DNA of 64,000 nt from Cycas panzhihuaensis (lineage: Eukaryota > Cycadophyta). Position numbers and translations under genes: made by a program. Positions 31,816 to 41,815 of this stretch are shown here, piece by piece. The notes beneath the pieces were generated by a model that did not search any database, was not told the origin of the DNA, and worked only from the letters and a program-made list of their open reading frames with translations. The stretch lies in the NCBI GenBank assembly GCA_023213395.1, contig CM041465.1:4960001-5024000 (forward strand), read 5' to 3'. Numbering within the stretch: the stretch's first letter is position 1; each line of letters starts with the position of its first letter.

Positions 31816-32288
31816 AGCTTGTCTTGCTTGAATAGAAGGCCATCTTTCAGCTGAAAATCAGCAACTACTTTTCCTTGTTGTAGCTGTTCAAAGATAGGCT
31901 TGAATGCCTCATCTTTCCAACACAAATCAACATATTCATCATGGCAGAAAGGTTGAAATTGCATAGCTACCGACAAACTGGAAATACCTTGCTGTTGAGG
32001 AGGTTTGGACAGCAAGTCTGCAATTTTATTTGTTGTTCCTTTCTTGTACTTAACCACAATGCGAAACTGCTGCAAATAGGACATCCACTACATGTGCCTA
32101 GCCTGCTGCAATTTGGACTGAGTCTGCAAGAATTGCAAAGGCTTGTGGTCGGTATGGATGACCACTTCTTTTCCCAACAAATATGGTTTCCAATGCTTCA
32201 CTGCTTGGTGCAATGCATAGAGCTCCTTATCGTAAGTTGGGTAGTTTATGACAGCTCCATTAAATGTCTCTGAATGGTATGCTATCGG
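31816..32288 (-). pseudogene. gypsy G RNase H C-terminus and integrase finger
   Basis: This reads the end of RNase H (MSYLQQFRIVVKYKKGTTNKIADLLSKPP) and the integrase HHCC finger (HTSRVAGHFGVGKTLLNLQRYMYWP). The frame 31509-32084 overlaps the integrase frame in another phase, showing a frameshift near 31700. Between 32085 and 32288 RNase H continues in another frame ([20 protein letters not shown]). These are polyprotein internals and not separate genes. Confidence 0.85.
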
Positions 32289-33240
32289 TTATCCTTCTTG
32301 CTTCAATACTGCTCCCATGGCATAGCCTAAAGCATCAGTCTCCAATTCAAATGGTTTCTGCAAAGAGGGTAAAGCTAACACTGGTGCCTCACAAATTTTC
32401 TGCTTCAAAAGCCTGAAAGCTTTTTCTTGTTCATTCTCCCAATGAAACTTTGCATGTCCTCCCGTCAATGCATGAAGAGGTGCTGCAATTTGAGAGAATC
32501 TGAAAATAAATTTTCTTAAATATTGACATACACCAATGAAACTTCTTACCTCTGTGGTTGTCTTGGGTGTGGGCCAATTGAGAATGACTTTAATCTTTGC
32601 TGGGTCAATCTTCAATTCTCCTCTTCCAACCACGAAACCTAAGAAGACGAGAGATTGCTTTCCAAACTCGCACTTCTTCAGATTTAGTTTCAACTGCTAC
32701 TCTTGGAGAACTTTGAGCACTTGCTCGATATGTTGGAGGTGCTCCTCCCATGTATGACTAAAAATCAGAATATCATCTAGATAAACAATTACAAAGTCAT
32801 CAATGAAGGGCCTTAATACCTCATTCATCAACCTCATGAAGGTGGCAGGTGCATTACACAGACCAAACGGCATCACCAACCATTCGAACAATCTTTGCTT
32901 CGATTTGAAGGCTGTCTTCCAAGTATCCTCCTCTCGGATTCGAACCTGATGGTAGCCTGATTTCAGGTCCAATTTTTGAAATATCTTCCGATTGCACCGT
33001 GGTCCAACAAGTCATCTATCCGTGGTAAGGGATGTCTATTCTTTATGGTGATCTTGTTCAAAGCCCGAGTCAATGCACATTCTCCATCCTCCATCTTTCT
33101 TTGGCACCAAAACAATAGGTGAACCACATGGGGAACAACTTGGCTTGATCACTTCTTGTTCCAAGAGTTCTTGAATCGCCTCTTAATCTCTTCATTCTCC
33201 AAACCGAGTTTCAAGAGAGACTAAGATTTGGCAAAGGTGA
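32289..33240 (-). pseudogene. gypsy G reverse transcriptase
   Basis: The frame 32697-32972 reads [39 protein letters not shown] and [19 protein letters not shown], with the catalytic YLDD. After a stop, 32289-32693 continues MKLNLKKCEFGKQSLVFLGF, the thumb and the start of RNase H (FELETDALGYAMGAVL). Upstream, 32973-33240 has the fingers in broken frames ([17 protein letters not shown]-like on inspection). RT makes cDNA in the particle. At least three lesions interrupt it. Confidence 0.88.
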
Positions 33241-33241
33241 A

Positions 33242-34192
33242 TCAAAGAACCAATGTGATTTCATATTCAATTGCCCTTTTAGGGGGCAGCCCTTTTGGCT
33301 TTTGGAATATGTCATTGTACCTATTCCTTAGGCCTTCAATCTGTTGCACTTGCTTCCTATCTAGTGCTTGTATTGAGGACTCTGCTTGCTCTTTTTCTTC
33401 CACCTTTGGCTTTATCATCAGCAGCACAAACTTCCTACAAGCATTAATCAATCTTTTCGCTTGTTGGGAAGATATGAGAGAGATATTCTTTTGTGGGTTT
33501 GATGCATTGATCAAATATGATTTCCCATCCTTGATGAGTCAAATCTTTCTCAGCCTCCTATGATGAACTCCATCTCTATCATAGAGATATGGGCTGCCAA
33601 ACACAACTTGACAAACATCCAAAGGGACTACCTCACATTCAACTTCATCAATGAACTTTTCAGATATTGCAAATTTAAACTTACATTGGTGAGTAACCTG
33701 CAACTCTGAATCTTTTTGCAGCCATACAAGAGGATATGGTTTTGGATGTGCATGCATTTTTAATCCCAGTTTCTTTACCAATGCTTCTGAGATTAAATTC
33801 TTTTGGCTTCCTCCATCAAAGATGGCATCAACCATACTTTGCTTCACTTGGATTCTTACCATGAAGAGCTCCTCTCTAATTTCTGGATCAACTTGCTGAT
33901 GGTTATTTTTAGGCTCTGCATTAGCCATGAGCATCAACTTCTCATTGGCTTCTTCAATGCCACAAACATCTTCATCAACCACAGAGTTAAGTAAAGCTTT
34001 ACCTTCAGTTTTAGCTTTACCTTTTCCCTTGTTCTTGGGTCGTTTCTCTGGGTGTAGGAACCAACAATCTTCTATGCTGTGACCCACTCGCTTGCAATGA
34101 GTACAAGTGACTTTGATTTGAGTGGTATTGGCTTGTTTCTTCTTGCCAAAACCCCCAATGGGTTGTTGTCCAACTTTACCTGGAAACCTCAT
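33242..34192 (-). pseudogene. gypsy G zinc knuckle, protease and linker
   Basis: The frame 33539-34192 (217 residues) contains the knuckle CTHCKRVGHSIEDC near residues 30-43, a Lys-rich segment, and the retropepsin site DAIFDGGSQKNLISEALVKKLGL near residues 118-140, with catalytic DGGS. The next frame, 33242-33514, is the protease-RT linker (VQQIEGLRNRYNDIFQKPKG, LPPKRAIEYEI), which normally sits just before RT. A stop at 33514-33540 separates the two. Confidence 0.85.
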
Positions 34193-34996
34193 TCCTCAAG
34201 TGTTTGTTGCTACCTTCTTGAGGTGCAAACCTTTTCCTCTCAGCATAAACCTTCTTGTTCCTCTTTTCTATGGCAATCGCCTTCTTACTAGCTTCATCGA
34301 GCAATTTAACTTCAAACAGTTGAAGTTCTTGCTGAATATGCTGGTGCAGCCCTCCAATATACTTCAGCATGATGTCTTTACCCAGTAAAGAGATGCCCAA
34401 CACAACAGCTTGCTTTTGAAATTCTGTTGTGTATTCTTGGACATTTTGGCCTCTTTCCTGTCGGTAATATTGTCATTTAATCCTCTGTTACTCCTCATAC
34501 CTAATAGGATAGAATTGCTTCTTTATAAGGATTTTAAATTGTTGCCAGGTAATTTCATTTGCATTATGGGATTTAAGATATGCATTCCACCAAACTAATG
34601 CATGCTTAGACAATTTTAACCTAGCAAAAGTAATTTTTCACGGTTTTTATACCCATAAATAGAGAAATATGTTTCTAGTTGGTCCAACCAACCATCTAAC
34701 TTTTCGGCATCTAAAGTTCCATCATAGATAGGCAGTTCAAGTTTTGCCTCTACCTTGAATGGATGTGTTATTATCGTCGGATTGTCATCTTCTTCCTCTT
34801 CTTGTTGGTCTTCTACCAGCTCTTCATTTGTTTCCTCTTTCATCGATTCGTCTTCTTCCTTCTTTACGCCTTTGGCTGTTGAAGAAGAAGTTGCAACTTG
34901 TTGAGAGACTAGTTGCGTCACAAGCTGGGTTAGTTTGTCAAGGTTTTGCTCCATCTTCACGAACCTTTCCTCCATCTTTTGCTCTGGCTCAGCCAT
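34193..34996 (-). pseudogene. gypsy G gag
   Basis: The start at 34996 reads MAEPEQKMEERFVKMEQNLDK, a coiled-coil-like N-terminus, then an acidic Glu-rich stretch and the gag core (LELPIYDGTLDAEKLDGWLDQ, YFSIYGYKNREKL). A stop at 34616 and frame changes follow, with further core pieces at 34176-34403 (GISLLGKDIMLKYIGGLHQHI). Gag forms the particle shell. The region lies about 170 bp below the PBS, giving a short leader. Confidence 0.85.
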
Positions 34997-35160
34997 CTTC
35001 CTTCATTGTCTACGTTCTTTCTCAAGTGGTTCGGTTAAGGTTCGCCAGTCAACAAATATTGATATCTAGTTTTCATAAAAACTTTTCACAACGAAAGCAA
35101 GAGGGTTTTTCTTTTCTTTTCTCTTTAAAAATCCCTAAGTTCCCAAGGATTTCAAGAAAA

Positions 35161-35177
35161 CTAGCTCTGATACCAAA
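35161..35177 (-). promoter_or_regulatory. primer binding site of gypsy G
   Basis: On the minus strand TTTGGTATCAGAGCTAG matches the initiator-Met tRNA 3' end and lies four bases inside the 5' LTR end at 35182. Confidence 0.9.
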
Positions 35178-35181
35178 TATT

Positions 35182-36221
35182 TGATCCGAATTTGGATGGA
35201 AAAGTAACGACTTAATCCAATTGAAACAAATCCAGAACAAATTTACAATAATATTACATTATTTTGAAGATATTTGAAATTTCTCTTACAGAATTCTTTA
35301 TATTTGTGCTCTTTTGAGCATGCAAAGGACTGCTACAGCAAGTTGGGAGAGAAGAAAAGAGTGTTGGGTGCTTTTCGGCTGCTGCACATTCTCTGAAACC
35401 ACCGTTACTGAAATTTGCATGGAGTTTTGGTTGATGATAACCAAAAGAACCCCTTTCTTGGAGAAGAATTCTGCTGACGTCTCTTTCTTGGACTGCAGCG
35501 GCTACTATTTTCCTCCCTCGACTGCAACTTCACTTTCTTGGGCTCCTTCTCTATCCCCACGAACGGATTTGGGCGCTGCTCTGTCAGTCCTTGTGCACTT
35601 CCGTTTCGTTCTCTCCTACGCAGAATTTTCCGTCTTGGAGCCGTTCTTTTTTTCCGGAAAGTAATTTTTGAAGAACTTTCCTCGAATCTCGCTCCTTGGA
35701 CTGCGTCTATGGCTGCTAGCGTCCTCTCATATTCTCTCCTATCCTCTGTGAAGAGATCTCGCTGCTTTAAAACCCCATAATATGCAGTTTCTTCCTGCAA
35801 CGTCTTTTCATTTAGTAGTTCTTCAACGGATTCATAACGGCTAACGAAATCCCGCTTAAATCCGTGTAATTAAGAGGTTTTCCTCTTTAATCGTGTAGAG
35901 GACACGTGACAGAGGATTCTCCTAAAATTCTGTGCGAAATGGACTTCGTTTCCCCCGCCAAAAACGCTGCCCTTTTTTTCAAATTTCTGTTTTCCGTTTT
36001 CTGTCGTCCGCGAAGTTGCACCTGCAGTCAGCAGAGTTGTGCCTCAATCAACAGGGTTGCGCCTGCAGTCCGCAAGGTTGCACCTCAATCAGCAAGGTTG
36101 CGTCTCAGTCAGCACAGTTGCGTCTGCAAATTTCGTGGTTACAATTCGTTGCACTTGTAGACCAGTCGATCACTTAGTTGCAGTTGCGGTTGCACCTTCT
36201 AAAGATCCGAAAAACGGATCA
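35182..36221 (-). repeat. 5' LTR of gypsy G
   Basis: This 1040-bp LTR begins TGATCCG and ends CGGATCA. It has a U3 minisatellite of about five 23-24 bp units (AGGTTGCRCCTSAATCAGCA type) at 36012-36130, corresponding to 30240-30362 in the 3' LTR but with a different internal sequence. Substitutions and indels between the LTRs show some age. Confidence 0.95.
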
Positions 36222-36315
36222 CCCTTAGAAGGGTTTCAATTTTTATTTTCTATATATGGTAATTACTGTCTGTGAGTTTAACATGCTCAGACAGACCATA
36301 GATAGGAGAAGCCAT
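36222..36315 (-). pseudogene. copia F gag, N-terminal piece
   Basis: The ATG at 36315 gives MASPIYGLSEHVKLTDSNYH, an in-frame stop, then KIKIETLLR. Joined across G, counting the CCCTT duplication once, the frame continues RARNAWNIALG at 29419. It aligns with the E gag start at 20423. The duplicated target CCCTT is at 36222-36226. Confidence 0.9.
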
Positions 36316-36985
36316 TCTTAATAATGAGAAAATGACTTGGACAGGCTTGACTGTACAGTTGTACAGATTTTCGTACAAAACCCTAGGTGTACGGACTTGA
36401 ACAAAAAATACCTCAAAAGAGAGGTCTTTTCACCCTTAGTACGGATCTGTGATCAGTTTTTAAAAACAACTTTTCAAACTGAAGAAAACAACCTTGAAAA
36501 TGTGGACGGACAACTAGGGTTTATGCTCGTTTTTGCTCATAAATCTCGAAATATCTCATGAAATCAAACAAAAATGGATTCAAATCTTTAGCACTGAAGG
36601 AACAGAGATTTTAAGACTAATTTTCCCCGGTTTCAGGCGAGATTTTGACTGATTTTGATGGTACTCTCCTCAACTCCGCATGGACTAGTTTTTCTGCAAA
36701 ATGGACCTTGAAACGGCTTCAGATGGTGTCGAACTAGTTAGGAAGATTGACGAGCATGTTGAGATCTATCAACCCACCAAATTTCATCGCATTTTGAGAA
36801 CTTCAAATTTTTGGAGTCTATACGATTTTTGTACAATTCCGTACACCAACAATTAATGAGGTAATTCCATACTAGAGAGCCTTCCAGACTTGTGTCTTTT
36901 TCTTGAAGACTTGATCCCTTGAATTGATCTCCAAACAGTTAAGTCTCCTTCCTTCGGATGAGCAATCATACCTGCTCTGATACCA
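36316..36985 (-). promoter_or_regulatory. leader and PBS of copia F
   Basis: The PBS is TGGTATCAGAGCAGG on the minus strand at 36971-36985, touching the LTR. The leader has GTAC-rich words (TGTACAG, GTGTACGGAC, TAGTACGGATC, CCGTACACC) at 36350-36445 and 36825-36850, like the leaders of E and J. No coding frame other than gag is supported. Confidence 0.8.
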
Positions 36986-37212
36986 TGTTATAGCTTAATT
37001 CAGAGAAACAGAAGCCAGATGAGTAGAATAGAATGATTTTCATTGAGGAGATGATCTCTTAAATATACAATGAATCTTGTAACCATTATGTCAGGTTTTG
37101 TAACCGACTTCTAAAGACATGACACATGTCGCATTCACATGAGTGAGTTACATGATTAAGGGTTTATTTAATGACCCCTTGCAATGCCTAGATAAAGCAT
37201 TACCTCCTAACA
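36986..37212 (-). repeat. 5' LTR of copia F
   Basis: It is 227 bp long and on the minus strand runs TGTTAGGAGGTAATG to GCTATAACA. The target duplication CAAAC follows at 37213-37217. Roughly 16 positions differ from the 3' LTR. Confidence 0.95.
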
Positions 37213-37714
37213 CAAACTAGTAACAAAACATTCATAGGATTTGCACAAACTTTTCAACATTGAGGCAATTAATTCCATATTGGTGACAATTTCACCTATG
37301 GTATCCAGCCAATTCTTTATAGCCTTTATTTGCTACATATGATCTACTATGAAGCATGTCAATTTTAAACTGTACAATTGATTTCAAAGCATCAAGGCTC
37401 TCACACCATTCTTGTTTTCATAAAGGGATGTTATGAAATCCCATGCTTCCTTTGGAATTGCTGCATCTTTGACGTTTTCAATCAAGTCACCTCTAATTGA
37501 CAAATTGATAAATGCCAATGTGATTCTGTTCTTGCCATCAAACTCAGCTTGTGCAATAGTGTTTGTAGCACGCCTAACAACTTTGCCTTCATCATGACTA
37601 CATAAATGAATCATTTAACATTAACAAATTTTTAATCCAATATTTCCATGCATCATAATTTTCGACACCTGATAGTTTTCCAGTGAAAGGGCCTAAAAAT
37701 TTGCCATTCACCAT
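37213..37714 (-). pseudogene. copia H gag, N-terminal part
   Basis: The ATG at 37714 gives MVNGKFLGPFTGKLSGVENY, then WKYWIKNLLMLNDSF. A frame from 37614 reads ITLAFINLSIRGDLIENV, AAIPKEAWDFITSLYENKN and VRAL, a UBN2-type copia gag. It is related to the gag of element I (GKLIGPENY at 62634). Element F interrupts it at 37212, and the continuation is at 24951-25178. A stop or frameshift lies near 37615. Confidence 0.85.
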
Positions 37715-38836
37715 CTTGCAGAAGTAAAAACAAGCAACACACACCACAAAAGGGCTTTAAAATAGCCCCAACACACCAAAAAAGGACTCTTTTTTATTAT
37801 GCAATTTTTGTGTGTGTTTTTGTCCTCAATCACTTCGCACAGTGCTAGCATAACAAAAACTCCTTTGAGCTTGCAAAATGCCAAAAAAAACAAAATATGG
37901 CCACTTCAAAAAGGAACACGTTTAATTACAACTCTGCAAATATTCTGATAATTAAAAAAGACATCACAAGAAGCCAGAAATTGGCTTAACCCTTTTTCTC
38001 CATGTGACCACAAGCAAACAGTTAGAGGGGGCATTCCAGAGAAAATTCTAAGTTTGACTAAATAAATCTCAACTTTTAAAAAATCAAAATTTAAAAAAAA
38101 AAAAAACAAAACAAAAGGGGAAAAAAAAAACCCACCATCAGTCTGTGTTTTTAAATTTTGCAAGATTGTCATTACAAATCAAGCCTGCATCCAATTTTCT
38201 CAATGTGAAAGTCCTTTATTCCTGTCAGTAGATCAATGCAGTATCAGAGGGCTGCTAAATGATTCAGAGGAATGCCTTCAAGCTGCCTTATGCAATTTTG
38301 ACATCATCTTTCAACTTTTGAAACTATCGCATTACAAAATTGATTTTCATGATCGCTTTTGCATTTCTCTGCATCTAATTCTCTGCATAAGGGATTTTTA
38401 AAGATGCCAAAAGGAGAATTCAGAGGGCCTCACCACAGCGGTACAACATCAAAGTCGCCTAAAACTCACACAGCCAACATTTGAATTTGGTTGCACCTTT
38501 TTCCAGCATTTGAACCTCGCTGCAATCTGTTGTGTGAGAGATTTGAAAATCCACAAGGAGTTTTATTGTCTCTGAGGACTGCCCAATAGCCCATACATAA
38601 TCCAAAGACCAAAAAGTAAGAGCCGAACTGCCATTAAGGAGCATTGTTCACTTCTGGCATTTAAACTTGTGCGGACACTAAGATAAGGCCCCCCAAAAAA
38701 TGATCATATAAAAATCTACTGCAGCAACAAAGGGGAAAGGTTTATTCAGAGACTCCCACATCAAAACCAAGAAGATTCTGCAACATTCTCTTTTCAATGT
38801 TCAACTCCAGCTTTCAGCTATGGCTCCAATACCAAA
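37715..38836 (-). other. leader of copia H with PBS (38822-38834)
   Basis: This 1.1-kb untranslated stretch lies between the gag start and the LTR. It is A/T-rich with an A-tract near 38090-38130. At its upper end TGGTATTGGAGCC on the minus strand is a two-base variant of the initiator-Met primer binding site, two bases from the LTR. No conserved coding frame is visible. Confidence 0.65.
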
Positions 38837-39123
38837 TGTGAGAAATAAAGGAGCAAAGAACACAGATTTTTCCATAGAATTAATCTAGTTTTAACAATTT
38901 CCACGAATTTTGGAGTGTATGACACAAAGCATGGTACAGATGCAAATACAAGTGTGGACAAGTAAGCATCCATTGGACCAGCAACTGGCCCGGCATGTCA
39001 TACGCCCATGAAGAGCTTTGTAAATCCCAGGGACACCTAGCTCTCATTGAGTGACCCCTCAATGAATCACTTAACCATGATTACTTGTAACGTTATGGCC
39101 CCAAGTAAACATTAATTCTAACA
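38837..39123 (-). repeat. 5' LTR of copia H
   Basis: On the minus strand it runs TGTTAGAATTAATG to TTTCTCACA, 287 bp, directly followed by the PBS. Its start resembles the LTR start of element I (TGTTAACATTAATG). The partner LTR is not in the window. Above it (39124 on) lies host intron sequence. Confidence 0.75.
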
Positions 39124-40377
39124 CGTTTGAAGATGCCTTAGTATAATGAATATTTTATTGTGGAATATTATGTGATGTTCATGCTGAAATCTTTCATGCG
39201 GCAATGAACTTGGCTCATTGAATGGTTATGAGGTACGGAGTTACTGCAGTGTTATGACTTACTAGGGCTGTTACATATATTTGCTGCGAAACTTGGTTTC
39301 AAGGCTGAAATCCATAGAATCTGGTTTCAAAAAACAGTTCTGATATTCCAATTCCAAGGCAATTTTCTGTCAAATCTAGTTTTAAGGCTGGATTTTCAAA
39401 ATTCAAATTTTGGGGCCAAATATTGTCAATTACAACCATATGGTGGAATCTGAATATACATGGTTTATTGCCATGCTGTCCTCTACAGTTACCAATTCTA
39501 CATTCTGCTGTCTAGAAGGTACTAACAGAAAATTAGGACAACAATTGTGTGCCTCTTCTGCTTTTAGAAAATTAAGCCATAACAGAACCAAACCCAGATT
39601 TAGGTACACTTCAGGACAGGCACTGCTGTGTCTCCTCGGTTCACAAGAATCCAGGTTTGTGTTCAAAAAATGGAATGCATACCAATATCCAACTACCCTT
39701 TGAACAATATAAAGTTTCCGAAAAAGCAAAGATAAAGCCCTTGCAAAACATTATCACTTACACTTGAAATTCTCGCAACTGGTTTTAAAATACGGTTAAG
39801 ATTCTTAGGTGGTCAGGAAGCATGGACATATTATCCATATATTCACATAATTAGAGTACCAAAACAGCATGCCTAAAAATCATCTCATAATAAAAGTGCA
39901 ACCCCTCCATTTCTGTCTAAGTTTCACCTAGCATTTAGCCAAAGTTTGCATGCCAAAAGTCTGAGACAAAGAACAATTGTCTTATCCTTACATTGCTCAT
40001 AACAGGTTCAAGATGCAGCTCAAGCCAATACAGAATTTGATGACTATTTTGTAAACATTATTAGAATATTGGCTTTAGGATGCCTGTACACAGTAACTTT
40101 TGCAGGTTTAAAATGGTTATATCCATTAATTCTGTCAAAGTGTGAAGTGTTGGCATATATGAGAAAAAGGAGAATTCAAATTTGCATATTATCACACCCA
40201 TGAGATCACCGAATAGTCTATGGAGCCTTTGACTTTTGCAAAACTTTCAGATTGCTAACACCAAAAACACACACCCTTCGTAGGAGCCAGGTATTGAGCA
40301 TCCCTAGCCAGCTGACCATGCAGGAAACAAGCGATGAAAAAAGCAAAACTTTAAAGCCAAAAGAGAAGACTACTCAC
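39124..40377 (-). other. host intron sequence downstream of the AMSH exons
   Basis: No coding sequence is seen in these 1.25 kb. The next expected AMSH exon, which starts THP after the splice at 40378, is absent, so this is the start of a long intron into which copia H has inserted at 39123. Short open frames here have no family features. Confidence 0.6.
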
Positions 40378-40452
40378 ATGAATCCATCCAAGAGGAAAAA
40401 GGGAACGCTTATCCTGAATATCATATATTTCCTCCTCATTCGTCGTCTGACA
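40378..40452 (-). CDS. AMSH-like exon d, ending at first JAMM His
   Basis: This is a 75-bp, 25-codon exon: CQTTNEEEIYDIQDK then RSLFPLGWIH. The acceptor is TGGTCAG and the donor GTGAGT. The final His is the first zinc-binding His of the HxHP motif, and the next exon should start THP. That exon is not found before element H. Confidence 0.93.
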
Positions 40453-40590
40453 CTGACCAGAACAAATGATTTCATAGTATCAAAAAAGTTTGTGCCATAC
40501 ACACTGCAGAACAAAACTGGGAGAACCTATAATCAGTAGCCCTATCAAGGAATGTAATACATGTAATAACGCTTTCAATTTGTAACTCAC

Positions 40591-40653
40591 TGTATCAGAA
40601 GTGGACTCCTGCTTGGGAATTATAAGAGTTGTAACATAAAAAGTTCTCTTTTT
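40591..40653 (-). CDS. AMSH-like exon c
   Basis: This is a 63-bp, 21-codon exon: KKRTFYVTTLIIPKQ followed by ESTSDT. The acceptor is GTGGCAG and the donor GTGAGT. The IIPKQ block is a hallmark of AMSH JAMM domains. It is phase 0 at both ends and shows no lesions. Confidence 0.93.
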
Positions 40654-40802
40654 CTGCCACGTAGTGCACAGAAAAACAGTTGTAAGAGTCAAATCCATGA
40701 GTGCAGTTTATTCAAATCCCAATGCATTCAATAGGAAACTATAATAAACTGCTAGAAACAATGATTTAAAAACTTTATAAGTGATTTTTAAAATACTCTT
40801 AC

Positions 40803-40892
40803 AAGAGAGCCTGCAAGCACACCACACGTTTCTAAATTCTTCTGTGTATTGGACTTGGCAAGCTTCAAGAAATCATCCAACATTTTTGTTGA
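40803..40892 (-). CDS. AMSH-like exon b (catalytic Glu region)
   Basis: This is a 90-bp, 30-codon exon: STKMLDDFLKLAKSN, then TQKNLETCGVLAGSL. The acceptor is TTTGCAG and the donor GTAAGA. The Glu in NLETCG corresponds to the conserved catalytic Glu of the JAMM motif in AMSH enzymes. Sequence conservation with plant AMSH is nearly complete. Confidence 0.93.
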
Positions 40893-41070
40893 CTGCAAAC
40901 CACATTTCAATGAATTTGTCAATCATCTCCCCAGTTCCCACATCATCCTTAAAAATTATCAAAATGCAGATTTCACCAACTTTCAAAAAACATAAATGGA
41001 GCATACAAACAAAAGCATTGGAAAAAAACTCGTAATCAAAATGGATTGACACAAACATCAAGGAGCTTAC

Positions 41071-41419
41071 AATTTGCATATACTGAGGACTTTTAGATTG
41101 CGCCAGATCATCTTGTAAAGATTTTGCAGGCCCAGGTCTCGGATCGGCCACATTCAAGTGGGAAACATGGGCCAAAGCATCCAGTCCAGCAGGCAAGTTC
41201 TGTATAGGTGCAAGGACAGGTGGCGGAGAAGGTTGTCTAACAATTTTTGGATGAACAGAACTCTCAATAGCGGCACTAGACAAAGAAAGGGAATCATTCA
41301 CTTGAGGTGATCTTGCACCAACATCCAATGAAAGAATCAATTCTGGCACAATGCTTTCCAATGTTGAATTACTCCGAACTTCAACTGATGGAAGACTGTT
41401 TTGGCCAACCTGGTCCAGG
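41071..41419 (-). CDS. AMSH-like exon a (linker before JAMM domain)
   Basis: This is a 349-bp exon of 116 full codons plus one base. It reads LDQVGQNSLPSVEVRSN, then RQPSPPPVLAPIQNLPAGL, a Pro-rich segment typical of plant AMSH linkers, and ends SPQYMQI before the donor GTAAGC. The acceptor is GTAAAG before the first base. The apparent longer open frame to 40873 is read-through into the intron. Phase 0 joins it to exon b. Confidence 0.85.
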
Positions 41420-41560
41420 CTTTACACAAATAGAGCCACAAGAAACAACAAAATACAAATTAGGATCACTCAATTGTAAACTACTAAATATTTTATCTAA
41501 CAGGAATGGAAACCTAACATTACAGTATTAACTATCAAAATAATATGAATATTGAATTTA
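41420..41560 (-). other. host intron upstream of exon a
   Basis: About 140 bp of A/T-rich intron lie between the exon a acceptor and the candidate end of the LTR of copia I. Nothing else is recognised. Confidence 0.5.
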
Positions 41561-41815
41561 TGTTAATAATAAAATCTCAACGTAACATCATCACTCATTA
41601 AAAAACAACCATGCACAGCATGTGCATATATACAAATTTGAAATAGAATCTAAATACTACCTATGTGACATGTAATGTGAGAGTTGTGACCCCTGATGGC
41701 TCATCACTCACGTTACAATATAATAATCCTAAATCTAATAATGTACAAACTTTAAGAGGAGGCTCATAACCTAAGTTATGAGCCATAAAATAAACATTAA
41801 TGTTAACACTCCCCC
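41561..41815 (-). repeat. 3' LTR of copia I with PPT (41809-41815)
   Basis: On the minus strand AAGGGGGAG is followed by TGTTAACATTAATG at 41808. The far end is taken as TTATTAACA at 41561, which gives a 248-bp LTR with matching TGTTA...TAACA ends. A TATA-like TGTATATATGC lies near 41632. That end is not confirmed by a second LTR. Confidence 0.6.

Larger units (their letters stand above)
29424..36221 (-). mobile_element. Ty3/gypsy element G, structurally complete
   Basis: This 6.8-kb minus-strand element has LTRs of 1032 and 1040 bp, target duplication CCCTT (29419-29423 and 36222-36226), an initiator-Met PBS and a PPT. The domain order gag, protease, RT, RNase H, integrase is that of Ty3/gypsy. 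The integrase C-terminus carries a GPY/F-type motif and possibly a decayed chromodomain-like tail. Several lesions interrupt gag and pol, but the integrase frame of 414 residues is open. It is nested in the gag of copia F. Confidence 0.96.
25179..37212 (-). mobile_element. Ty1/copia element F, interrupted by gypsy G
   Basis: This is a minus-strand copia element with LTRs at 25179-25403 and 36986-37212, target duplication CAAAC (25174-25178 and 37213-37217), PBS and PPT. Without G it is about 5.2 kb. LTR divergence is roughly 7%, older than E. It inserted into the gag of copia H. Its own gag is split by G, and removing G with one copy of its target duplication restores the gag frame exactly. 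It is related to E in gag and pol. Confidence 0.95.
40378..41419 (-). other. host gene: AMSH-like ubiquitin thioesterase, middle part of locus
   Basis: Four consecutive exons on the minus strand, joined in phase by canonical GT...AG introns, encode the linker and first half of the MPN+/JAMM domain of an AMSH-type deubiquitinase. AMSH proteins cut Lys63-linked ubiquitin chains in endosomal sorting and vacuole trafficking. No stops or frameshifts occur in 192 codons, so the locus looks functional. The N-terminal MIT-type exons (expected above 41.4 kb) and the C-terminal exons (expected below 40.4 kb) are not in the window. Introns on both sides hold retrotransposons, so the gene must span well over 60 kb if it is intact. 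Confidence 0.88.

Noticed and set aside
36222-37212. Possibility that F and E are the same family with the same LTR
   Set aside because: Gag and pol are similar, but LTR sequences and lengths (216 versus 225-227) differ, so they are treated as related and distinct.
39404-39729. Open frames on both strands near 39410-39729
   Set aside because: They lie in intron sequence below AMSH exon d and show no match to the expected THP exon.
40873-41361. 162-residue open frame on the minus strand
   Set aside because: Only the first part is exon. It reads past the donor site at 41070 into intron sequence, so the true coding pieces are 41071-41419 and 40803-40892.
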